Below the pieces are notes generated by a model that worked only from the letters and a program-made list of their open reading frames with translations, was not told where the DNA came from and made no database searches. A DNA stretch of 64,000 nucleotides. Source: Elmis aenea (taxonomy: Eukaryota > Arthropoda > Insecta > Coleoptera > Elmidae). The DNA lies in contig OX393577.1 in NCBI GenBank assembly GCA_947652605.1, positions 67,418,108 to 67,482,107 of the forward strand, in the 5' to 3' direction. Shown here one piece after another: positions 11,806-21,880 of the stretch. The first letter of the stretch is position 1. Each line of letters starts with the position of its first letter. Position numbers and translations under genes: made by a program.

Positions 11806-14088
11806 CAGGGTGAGTCACGACGGACGCGTCGGAGTTTTATGGCGAAACGCTTTATATTTTCCAATTTCTGTCGCTGTTAGATTATGTAAGTCAATAAGGG
11901 CTACATTTTAAAAATATTTTCAAACATACAGGGTGCCCCAAAAGAGAGTGGCATATCAAAGTTATACTTTTTCTTATGGAACACCCTGTATATTTTTACA
12001 TTTTTGGATTCCTCTTTAAATTTACTTCAAAAATTGTAAAAGGTCATATGGGTCTAAAGTCAACCGTTCTCGTGAAAATCGCATTTTCATGAAAATTCAG
12101 TATTTTCAAAAATTTTCAACATTTTAAAACTTTGAGAAGTCTGAAAAAATTCGCTTGGAGATAAGATTGACAATAGATTATGTAACACTTTGCACCACCT
12201 ACATTTTTAAAATATTATACAGGGCGTTTTTTACGCTTGGTCAAACTTGTGAAACTTTAAACATCGATAACTCATTTTTTTAAAATACAACCCCTTATAT
12301 TTTTTAACACCGTCTTATAGAAAATTTCATTCTCTTTCGAAAACATTAATACTGTTTTATACCTAAAATTGATATTTTCCGAGATATCGCGATTTTATTG
12401 TTAATTATTAGGTCAAAGTAATATTTTCGAGTAGGCTACGAAGGTAGACAGCGATAATTTGAAACAATTGAACGAAAGAACAAGAAAGGTTTAGTTTTAT
12501 CTTTTGCCTACGCATTTTTGACATTTTTTTATAATGGAGCAATCTCACGTTTAAATCGGGATTTCTTAAAATTATTTATGCATTTATTTATTGGACCAGT
12601 ATGATAAGATGATTATAATCCTATAAACCATTTTTTTGTATGTTTATAATACGACACTCAGTTCTACCAAAACGTCTAATTAAATTCTGGTTCCACGCAT
12701 TTTGCAAACATTGTGTTTTATACAGTGTGCACAATGTTTAATATAAGTAAGTGTTTATGGTGTGTTAACTAAAATATAAATACAGAAAATATTTCAAATT
12801 GGGACCGCAGTAACTTTAATTGAACATTTATAAAAATATTTCTAGTGATAACTAAAATGTAGGTATGTAGGTAATAATAATTCAAAAACAAAATTTAACA
12901 GCCGATTACAATAAATGTTCAACATGACGACCATCCTCTTGAATACACATTGTGATCCTCTTTTCAAGTGAATGCCTTACATTACGCAACATATTAGGAG
13001 TGATTGTCTCAAAAGTTTTTAAATTATTATTACATACATTTTAGTTATCACTAGAAATATTTTTATAAATGCTCAATTAAAGTTACTACGGTCCCAATTT
13101 GAAATATTTTTTGTGTATTTATATTTTAGTTAAGACACCATAAACACTTACCTTCATTAAACATTGTGCACACTGTATAAAACACAATGTTTGCAAAATG
13201 CGTGGAACCAGAAGTTAAGCAAAGACATTTTGGTAGAATCGAGAGTCGTATCATACAAAAAAATAGTTTATATGATTTACTAATCATCTTATCATACTGG
13301 TCCAATAAATAAATGCATTAATAATTTTAAGAAATCCCGATTTAAACGTGAGATTGCTCTTCATTATAAAAAAATGTCAAAAATGCGTAGGCAAAAGATA
13401 AAACTAAACCTTTCTTATTCTTTCTTTCAATTGTTTCAAATTATCGCTGTCTACCTTCGTAGCCTACTCGAAAATATTACTTTGACCTAATAATTAACAA
13501 TAAAATCGCGATATCTCGGAAAATATCAATTTTAGGTATAAAACAGTATTAATGTTTTCGAAAGAGAATTAAATTTTCTATAAGACGGTGTTAAAAAATA
13601 TAAGGGGTTGTATTTTAAAAAAATGAGTTATCGATGTTTAAAGTTTCACAAGTTTGACCAAGTGTAATAAACGCCCTGTATAATATTTCAAAAATGTAGG
13701 TGGTGCAAAGTGTTACATAATCTATTGTCAATCTTATCTCCAAGCGAATTTTTTCAGACTTCTCAAAGTTTTCAAATGTTGAAAATTTTTGAAAATACTG
13801 AATTTTCATGAAAATGCGATTTTCACGAGAACGGTTGACTTTAGACCCATATAATCTCATACATTTTTTGAAGTAAATTTAAAGAGGAATCCAAAAATGT
13901 AAAAATATACAGGGTGTTCCATAAGAAAAAGTATAACTTTGATATGCCACTCTTTTTTGGAGCACCCTGTATGTTTGAAAATATTTTTAAAATGTAGCCC
14001 TTATTGACACATAATCTAACAGCGACAGAAATTGGAAAATATAAAGCGTTTCGCCATAAAACTCCGACGCGTCCGTCGTGACACCCTG
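11806..14088. mobile_element. palindromic Tc1/mariner-type element A (2.28 kb)
   Basis: The element starts CAGGGTGAGTCACGACGG and ends with its inverse, flanked on both sides by TA, the target site of Tc1/mariner-like transposons. The two arms (about 11806-12880 and 13020-14088) are near-identical inverted copies of about 1.07 kb around a loop of about 140 bp. Within each arm further CAGGG/CACCCTG landmarks recur (11982, 12220 and a degenerate one near 12289). The loop holds the last 35 codons of a transposase on the minus strand. Read-through transcription would give a hairpin RNA of about 1 kb. Confidence 0.85.
12906..13013 (-). pseudogene. C-terminal fragment of a transposase
   Basis: The loop of palindromic element A encodes, on the minus strand, 35 residues ending in a stop: ITPNMLRNVRHSLEKRI, then a short link, then CIQEDGRHVEHLL. 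This matches the C-terminal tail style of Tc3/mariner-like DDE transposases common in insect genomes (a Leu-Arg-Asn-Val pair, a basic helix, then GRHFEHLL-type ending). Everything upstream, including the catalytic triad, is absent, so this is a relic of the autonomous parent. Confidence 0.7.
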
Positions 14089-14290
14089 TATAATTTAAAT
14101 TGTTACTTAATGTACATGAATTTTATAAACCAAAGGTTCTCTGTTTTTAGTTTTAATTGCCCAATTACAAAAGTAGACGCATTTTGTTTTAAAAACCTCG
14201 TTATTAATTCAAAAACCTTTGATTAATATTATTAATGTTTTTTTTAAAATTATTAATCATATCGTTATACACCCGTAGGTGTTAGGTACG

Positions 14291-14944
14291 TTACAAAACA
14301 TCAACCAGTTTCGTGAATAAACACTGTCTACTCCCTCCTGTTCCTTGCTTCCTCGTCCCATCTCTCCAGGTCATTCCTCTATTCTTCAGACATTCAGCCA
14401 CCACTTGATTCCATGCTTCCCTCGGTCTTCCTCTTTGTCTTTTCTGTGTCGATTTGGCTAGCCATATTATTTTCGTTTGTCTTCCATCCTCCATCCTTTC
14501 TAGATGCCCAAACCACTTTAGATGTTGTTTTTTTATGCTTTCCAGAACTGGTTTAACATTGAGTTCTGCCCTAGTTGTCTCATTTCGTATTTTATCTCTT
14601 CGGGTAATACCTTTGAAGCCTCTTAAGTACTTCATTTCTAGCGCCTGTATTTTGCTCTTCAAGCTGCTTAACACCCAGCTTTCGCATCCGTATGTCACAA
14701 TTGGTTTGTATATTGTGTTGTACACTGTCATTTTCATTTTCTTCGATATTCCTTTTTTCCTTATGAATGTGTTATTAAGTGTGTAGAAGAGTTTAGTTGT
14801 ATTCTCTATTCTGTTGTTGATTTCAGCCTCTTCCTTTCCGTCCTTATGTTTATTATCTCCCAAATACTTGAATGTTTCTATTTGCTCTATCTCTTTTCCA
14901 TTTAGTTTTATTGTTATGCTTGATCCTCTCTTTCCAATTGTCAT
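14291..14944 (-). pseudogene. 5'-truncated non-LTR retrotransposon, RT C-terminal region
   Basis: A 217-codon frame covers the region after the RT catalytic box. It has the FKYLG block, a thumb-like helix region, the YGCESWVL block, then HLKWFGHLERM and the GRPREAWNQ block typical of RTE-type elements in insects. The FKYLG block is followed by DNKHKDG where intact copies usually have S-I-x-x-x-DG, suggesting a small deletion. Two codons upstream of the first Met is a stop, so the 5' part is missing. No host function is inferred. It is related to the fragments at the left edge and at 1.75-2.2 kb. Confidence 0.8.
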
Positions 14945-15617
14945 TACACATTAATGTATGTGGTTTTAAATATTTTTGTTGTAAATGTCTAAAAGTATCG
15001 ACACATTTAAAATTTAGTTAGAAATCTCCACAGATACTGGAGAAGATTCCATTGATTATCTAAACCACTTTACTAAATCTTAGTCATACTGTAATCGAAT
15101 TGTAACATTTGCGTCATAATACTTAAAAGTGTATTCACATTATCTTTTTTTATAGTAACTAACACTTCATTTTATAACAATAGCTTTTGCGAACACGGTA
15201 CTGTCCTCATTTTTAAATTTTGTATCTATTTTCGTTACATTTAACAATAACATGCTTGAAAGGGTTTGTAAATGGGGGAATTTATTAAATTTGTTTATCG
15301 TGAGTTGTGCAACTTTATTTATTCCATAATGACTATAATTATATTGTGATTGGTTTAAAGTTCAAATTATTTAGAAAGAAAAACTTTTCATCTATAAGAT
15401 TTTACAAAAAAATGTACATTACTATAAAAGTATATTGAAAATTTAATTTCGGTTTCATCATTTCAAAAACAATTGCGTTTATATTACATGAAAACTTATA
15501 GCTTATATTGTTACACTGGAGGTTCCCCTTGTTCCTTCTTCTTTTTTTTTCTTAATTGGGTTTTCTTTCTCTTGTGCCTTTCGGTATCAAAGTATGCTTT
15601 CCTAATTCTTGGTTATA
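14945..15617. other. AT-rich spacer, no gene seen
   Basis: No recognisable gene or repeat. The short open frame at 15473-15676 runs across the left boundary of palindromic element B and is not convincing. Confidence 0.4.
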
Positions 15618-17150
15618 CAGGGTGTCCCAGCCAAGACGAATTATTCGATGTCTCGGTTATTAGTAATAATATTTAAAAAAGTTAAATATAAAAGTTGTTT
15701 GTAATCATTTACTACATAACCTAAAATTATTTTCAACTATACACAGTGTTTTGTTTTTGCGGTATGATATCAAACATTGTTTTTTTATACGAAACACCCT
15801 GTATATTTTGCAATTTTTGGATGTAAAATTAAATTCTCTTTCAAAAATATTATAGGTTGTTTATGTCTAAAATGAACCGTTTTTGAGTTATTAACGTTTT
15901 TTTGAACATTTTGACAGATGCAGACCTTTATAAAAATATTTATATTTATTCACATAAAAACACCATGGCAATTTACTTTGGTAATTTATTAGACAATAGT
16001 GCCATAGTGATTGTTGACTAGTTACATTTTTAAAATAATATACAGGGTGTTCGTTATACTCGGTCCATTTCCCTAAACTTTAAAAGCATATGAATCTTTT
16101 TTTTTTTAATGGAACACCCTATATATTTTTACATTTTCTTGTAGAAAATTTAATTATCTTTCAAAGTTGTTGGGCATGTTTTATGTCTAAATATAATATT
16201 TTTGAAGTTATTTCGTTTCTTATGATTATTTGCGTATTTTACCTAAAATATCTGTAGTAGCCTTTGAAAATTAAAAACAATTTGTATGAACTGTCAACCA
16301 AAACAGTTAATCGGCACAATTTCCACTATTATGCCACTAAAAATCCATATTTTTTAAGAGTTGTAGATACACAGCATAAATGGCCGCAAATAACACCAGA
16401 GTGCTGTGTATCTACAGTTCTTAAAAAATATGGATTTTAAGTGGCATAATAGTTTAAATTGTGCCGATTAACTGTTCTGGTTGACAGTTCATACAAATTG
16501 TTTTTAATTTTCAAAGGCTACTACAGATATTTTAGGTAAAATACTCGCAAATAATTATAAGAAACGAAATAACTTCAAAAATATTATATTTAGACATAAA
16601 ACATGCCTAACTTTGAAAGATAATTAAATTTTCTACAAGAAAATGTAAAAATATATAGGGTGTTCCATTAAAAAAAAAAATATTTATATGCGTTTAAAGT
16701 TTAGCGAAATGGACCGAGTATAACGAACACCCTGTAAATTATTTTAAAAATGTAACTAGTCAACAATCACTATGACACTATTGTCGAATAAATTACCAAA
16801 GTAAATTGCCCTGGTGTTCTTATTTGAATAAATATAAATATTTTTATAAAGGTCTGCGTCAAGATTTTCAAAAAAACGTTAATAACTCAAAAACGGTTCA
16901 TTTTAGACACACCTATAATATTTTTGAAAGACAATTTAATTTTACATCCAAAAATTACAAAATATACAGAGTATTCAATATAAAAAAACAATGTTTAGTG
17001 TCAGAGCGCAAAAACAAAACACTGCGTATAGCTGAAAATAATTTTAGGTTATGTAGTAAATGATTACAAACAACTTTTATTTTTAACTTTTTTTAATATT
17101 ATTACTAATAACAGAGCTATCGAATAATTCGTCTTGGCTGGGGCACCCTG
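15618..17150. mobile_element. palindromic Tc1/mariner-type element B (1.53 kb)
   Basis: The element starts CAGGGTGTCCCAGCCAAG and ends with the inverse (CTTGGCTGGGGCACCCTG), flanked by TA on both sides. It is an almost complete palindrome: arms of about 750 bp meet at a loop of about 25-30 bp centred near 16390. Each arm repeats the landmark order seen in element A: terminal CAGGGTG, CACCCTGTATATTTT at +177, CAGGGTGTT at +425, and CACCCTATATATTTTT at about +497. No coding sequence. The frame at 16806-17063 lies in the right arm and is spurious. Confidence 0.85.
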
Positions 17151-17705
17151 TATATTGCTCCACCTTTCTGTATTGTTAGCTAACTGCAGCACATATCTCC
17201 AGCTGACTCCTTTATCTTCAAGTCTCTGTGTCACTTCGTTTTCCCATGTTTTCTTCTACTGCTTTTCCTTTCAATCTACATTTTAGCGAAGCTTCGTTCT
17301 GCCTAATAGATCTCAATAGGTTTGCCTAAATCGTATTTGTTATATCTTCCACTCCTACACACGTTTTACTTTTAATAACTGATATTTTTAAAAATCTCAT
17401 TTATTGAAGGTATATCCTTTGGTTTTGTTTTTGTATTAATGCTCAAGCTTCTGTTGTCCAGAATTTTCCCTTCCAATAATATTTCCTGCTTAAATAGCTA
17501 ACAAGTAAACACAATTTTATCTAACCATTTGCCATAAGGGGAAATAAGGTCCCCTTTTTGAAAAAGCCAACAAAATTTACACAATTTGCAAATCTAAACC
17601 AACATGCTTCTTCTATATACGATTTTCCAATATTTCTCTACAGGTCTTATCAGAACCAAATTTTATTCTGATAATGATTATCAGTGACAACACTATCAGC
17701 TCACT
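17151..17705. other. upstream flank of the SIAH-like gene
   Basis: AT-rich sequence between palindrome B and the core promoter of the SIAH-like gene. No gene or clear repeat was seen. Confidence 0.4.
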
Positions 17706-17714
17706 TATATAAAG
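17706..17714 (+). promoter_or_regulatory. TATA box of the SIAH-like gene
   Basis: TATATAAAG lies 67 bp upstream of the start codon at 17781. An initiator-like TTTAGTTAG sits about 30 bp downstream (about 17734-17742), where a TATA-driven transcript should start, giving a 5' UTR of about 45 bp. This suggests a focused, regulated promoter rather than a housekeeping one. Confidence 0.6.
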
Positions 17715-17780
17715 GCCTCCGAGTTTATTATACTTTAGTTAGTGCTTTAATTAAACACAATCAATACGTAGAAATACAAA

Positions 17781-19355
17781 ATGTGTTCCAAAGGGATTGA
17801 ATCTAGTAAACCACTTGAAAGTATGTTGTCACCAAAAGATTTTGATGAACTGAAATGTTCAATATGTGATTTATATTTATCAATTCCACCTATAATGTTC
17901 TGGCAAGGGCACAGTTACATTTGTGGTCGATGCACAGGCAATTTAGACGCGACTGAGGGCTATCATGTGAAGATATTCGAAACTGTGGCAAAACTTTTAG
18001 TATTTCCCTGCCGTTTTGAAAAAAGTGGGTGTCGAAGTACAGTTAAATGGGAAGCAGTAGCAGAACATGAAAGCAGCTGTGAGTATCGTGACCATGACTG
18101 CCCTTCAATGCCTCTAGGAGCTTGCAAGTGGAAAGGACCAATAAAGGATTTGCAACAACATTTTACAGATAAACACAGCAATCTCATACTCAAAAATTCA
18201 ATTCAGTTTTACCTAACGTTACGAAACGACAAGCAACAGAATAATTTGATATCATTCATGAATCAACACTTTCTTCTGCATTTAATCACAGATGCATATA
18301 AAGGAAAATTGTTCTTTGGTCTGGGTCATATTGGCAGAAAAGATGATGCCACAGATTATTCTCTTAAAATTGAATTGACAAACGCAGAAGAGGGAAACGC
18401 CATGACCTTATGGGAAAAGAACACAAAAATTGGATGCAAGTGGTCTTTTGAAAGAAATAAAATGTTAGAACTTGACATACAAACTTTGAAAAACATCCTC
18501 AACACCTCCGGTATCTTATGTAGAGTGGAAGTATGTAAAAAATCTAAAGAAAAAGTGCCTAATCAAACGCAAGAACCCAAAGAAAGTTCCTCATCTTTAA
18601 ATTCATTTGATAAGGATATGCTGAAAGACCTGGAGTGTCCAGTTTGCCAAGAATATATGGTACCACCGATTTTGATTTGTCAGACAGGACACAGCATTTG
18701 CAGTGAATGTGCGCCTAAAGTGCCTAACTGTCCAAGTTGTCGTGCTCCTTTTACACAAGCCCGAAACTACACACTTGAAAAACTAACAAGCAACGTCCAT
18801 TATCCTTGTAGAAATGAGCCTTCAGGCTGCCAATGCATCGCCACAGCAAACACCATACGCGCTCACGAACAAACATGTTCAGTAAACAAAACTGAATGCC
18901 CTCTAAAAGACACAGATAAATGCAACTGGATGGGAAATTCTGAAAATATACGCAAACATGTCCAAGCCGATCATCCCTCAAATAGCTGGATAAAACTTGG
19001 TCAACATTTATACCGGAATTTATCATCACCAACCAATACGGATTTTCATATTGTTCAACATAAAAACAAGGTTTTTAAAGTTTGTTGCAGGCATCACCCT
19101 AATTCGGGACCAGTCTGGTGGTCAGTTCAACATTTCGGAGTTTCACAACATATAACTTTGAAGTATATATTTGAAATTGAATTTATAGATCAAACTAATA
19201 GTGGACGCAGACTTATAATTAATACATTGTGTGAAAATGCTGCCAAAAATAAAAATCCATTTATTAATTGTTTAAAAATTCCTTTTGATTTGCTAAAACC
19301 TTTTATAACTGAAAGTACGTGTCTTATTTTAAAATATAATATGCAAGAGATTTAA
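17781..19355 (+). CDS. tandem SIAH/SINA-like E3 ubiquitin ligase (two modules)
   Basis: An intronless 524-aa protein made of two SIAH-like modules. Module 1 has a RING remnant (about 26-52) with CSIC, GH and CGRC, but the third Cys is Trp (WQGH) and the last CPxCR pair is missing. A SIAH-type zinc-finger block follows (about 77-132: CRFEKSGC, HESSCEYRDHDCP, HFTDKH), then a substrate-binding-like region. Module 2 begins with an intact C3HC4 RING (about 286-321: CPVC, CQTGHSIC, CSEC, CPSCR), then another SIAH zinc block (about 343-398) and a second C-terminal region. SIAH proteins bind E2 through the RING and substrates through the C-terminal domain. Here probably only the second RING is active, and module 1 may serve as a substrate or dimer surface. 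Lack of introns suggests retrocopy origin. It has its own TATA promoter and stands alone among repeats. Confidence 0.8.
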   Translation: MCSKGIESSKPLESMLSPKDFDELKCSICDLYLSIPPIMFWQGHSYICGRCTGNLDATEGYHVKIFETVAKLLVFPCRFEKSGCRSTVKWEAVAEHESSCEYRDHDCPSMPLGACKWKGPIKDLQQHFTDKHSNLILKNSIQFYLTLRNDKQQNNLISFMNQHFLLHLITDAYKGKLFFGLGHIGRKDDATDYSLKIELTNAEEGNAMTLWEKNTKIGCKWSFERNKMLELDIQTLKNILNTSGILCRVEVCKKSKEKVPNQTQEPKESSSSLNSFDKDMLKDLECPVCQEYMVPPILICQTGHSICSECAPKVPNCPSCRAPFTQARNYTLEKLTSNVHYPCRNEPSGCQCIATANTIRAHEQTCSVNKTECPLKDTDKCNWMGNSENIRKHVQADHPSNSWIKLGQHLYRNLSSPTNTDFHIVQHKNKVFKVCCRHHPNSGPVWWSVQHFGVSQHITLKYIFEIEFIDQTNSGRRLIINTLCENAAKNKNPFINCLKIPFDLLKPFITESTCLILKYNMQEI

Positions 19356-19891
19356 TTTTATTATGTACGTCATTACCAATATCAAGTTTAAAATGTTATT
19401 GTATGTAAAGCTTTTATAATCTTAATATAATGTAAATCATTAACTTTAATCCATTTTAATACATGTAAATCATTAGTTATCATCATATTTTTTCATTACT
19501 TGTATATATTTGTTATACGCATAATTATTTTCCTTATCATAAGTTGCCTTTGTACATTATTTAATATTGTTTATAACTTGATCAAACTGATATCTCATAT
19601 TATTTATTTATAGTTCAATTAAGTATTTCATTTATTTTATTTCTTTATTTAGTCCTTCTACTGTTGGGTGTAGAACTTGTATTTTATCCATATCAATAAA
19701 ACATATTTTATTCTAGCCAAAAAACAAGCATTTTCTATGTACCTACTTTAATTGAATTTATTCCATTAATTATTTATACTAAATAGTACTTTATTACATA
19801 AATACATGTATTTTAAAATTAAATAAGCTGTGAACGTTTGTTAGTATTTAGTATTGAATATTTATAATGTATTTTTATAGCATAAATATCC
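19356..19891. other. 3' flank of the SIAH-like gene
   Basis: AT-rich 3' UTR-like sequence. AATAAA-type polyadenylation signals are present, for example in ATATCAATAAAACAT near 19690-19705. No other gene seen. Confidence 0.4.
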
Positions 19892-20084
19892 AGTGGCGTG
19901 AGCAGGATGATTTAATGGGGGGAGTGTTAATAAACGCCAACAAAATGCGAGGACCTTTTATTTAGGTCGCCAGTCTCTTTTTTCGTTTTTTAGCACAAAA
20001 TTTACAGCTCTCCAGCCCTATATCGATATAGTGACTCTATGAGGGGGGTTTGACCCTCTAACCCCCTCTGCCCTAGCCACTGAA
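19892..20084. mobile_element. short hAT-like MITE
   Basis: It begins CAGTGGCGTGAGCAGG and ends CCCTAGCCACTG, so the terminal CAGTGGC is inverted at the other end, as in hAT-type elements. The interior of about 190 bp is non-coding and contains a GGGG-rich and a CCCC-rich stretch near the two ends. A perfect 8-bp target duplication was not found, so the family call is tentative. Confidence 0.55.
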
Positions 20085-20300
20085 TTTATTCATTAATTAA
20101 TAATGAATTTTAGGATTCACGATGGCATTTCCAATTATTATTATTATGTAGTCCTACACCTAACAGTAGAAGGACTCATGACTAAATAAAATAATAAAAA
20201 CAGCTGGATTATGTTAAAGCAGAGTCCCAAACTAATAACAGAAGCATAATAAGCAGTGTACTATTTATTAACAAATGATTAACAATGAATGTTTTCAAAA

Positions 20301-20728
20301 CATTGACATTTCAAATTTCAGCCTGTACGAAACATAACTTATAAAAATGTCCCTAGACTCGCTTGCGCACCGACACCTGCTTTCGAGATATTTTGCTACT
20401 CAATGCTTCTAGTATAGGGATTCGAACATTGAGTATCAGGAGCGCAGCAGTTGCAAAAGGTCTTTTCACTGTCTTAGGGTATTAGGGATTTTCTGAACTT
20501 GAGTTGGCGACCTGATGTTTTTCGTTTGTTGACATTTTTAAATGTCAACTAACCTTCAAAATATAAAAATTCATCAAATTACTGAAATTAACCATATGCA
20601 GGTGGAAATTTTGTGCAAAAATCCTGTACTGGATATATTTATGGTGTTTGAAACACGTTTTTTGTGGTTATGGAGTGTATATATGATGTGAAAATTTTAA
20701 TTCGTTTCCCACAACCGATACCGAAGTC
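20301..20728. repeat. 430-bp dispersed repeat, left copy
   Basis: This segment, from CATTGACATTTCAAATTT to the CCGATACCGAAGT region, recurs in the same orientation at 25815-26239 with modest divergence. The copies flank a 5-kb block that contains the 172-bp satellite. No ORF. Read on the minus strand it contains GTTCGAATCCC, a match to the tRNA B-box consensus, conserved in both copies, so a tRNA-derived SINE is conceivable, but no convincing A box was seen. Confidence 0.6.
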
Positions 20729-21880
20729 ATGACAATTCGGCACAAATTGGCCAACAATACTTGGGGTATGTAATATCGATTATATGTAAAGCTTCTAAGG
20801 CTATTGGTAATCCAAGATGGTAATTTAGAACAACCTCGAAGTAAATTAATTGCCTTGTAAACGTGTTACATTCACATGAGTGTTTGTGCAACGTATGTTC
20901 TGCGGTGCAGCGTTTGTGTAAGACTGTTTTTGCAGGGTTGTACTATTTATTAGAAGACACATAGCTAGTATCGAATAGGCACAATGGAAGTATTAGCATC
21001 TAATATCAATCAGGGTCACGATAAGGACGACAAAGATGAAACATATAACAACCTGAGAGGTAACACAGCCAAATGATGTTAAAATTTCAAAGAAAGAGAT
21101 GCAGTTTAACTAATGCAATCCAGGTGGGTACAACGTTTGTTAATAGAATACCGTGAAGGGCAATTTTAATTCGAAGATGATCATTACAATCTCGCTTATT
21201 ATTGGAGACAAAATAAAACTTAAAATTCGGCAATGATAGTCAGTGTCATATTATTTTTTGGCATTAGTCATCAAACTTGAACTTTAAACACTTAACAAGA
21301 TGTGTTTTGTCCGTCGTACGTACATGTCAATGTCCAATTAACCACAATTCGTTTATGTTTTAATTTTAGTCGGATCATTCATGATTTTTACGTTTAAAAG
21401 AATCCAAAACATCAACAGACGGTTCAAGACATAGACGAAGAAATTTGGATATTGAAAGCAATGTATCACTAACTTGGAATACTTGCTCACATCCCCATGT
21501 AATGAAGATCATCTTTTGACTTGTTTAGCAGGAATTGAAGCTATAGTTCCAGGAAGCATAATAAATTTATTTACAGTAGAAGATCTTTAAGACGTTTGCC
21601 AGGTAATAAACTATATAGTTGGTACATTCAAACCTTGTAAATAAAATTATGTTATAGGAAGGGCTGAGGAATTGTAGATAACACGAAAACATCCTTAAAA
21701 ATCCGTTGAATGATTAATATTATTCGTTCTAAAAGGAAACTAATTTGCTGAACAACAAATTATGTTTTAAAACATAACAATAAGTGTCTTTGCAAAGACA
21801 TAGTGTACTAGACCAGTGGAAAACAGAAATAAAAATCTGTCAATAAAAATTAAACAATACTGTATTTGTGTTTTAATTAT
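20729..21880. other. intergenic between repeat and satellite, no gene recognised
   Basis: Short open stretches exist (for example an ATG near 20984 opening about 30 codons) but nothing resembles a known protein, and no splice structure could be built. Confidence 0.35.

Noticed and set aside
13615..14226. Short ORFs in palindrome A
   Set aside because: They sit in the inverted-repeat arms, the mirror arm gives equivalent frames, and no protein motif is present except the transposase tail in the loop.
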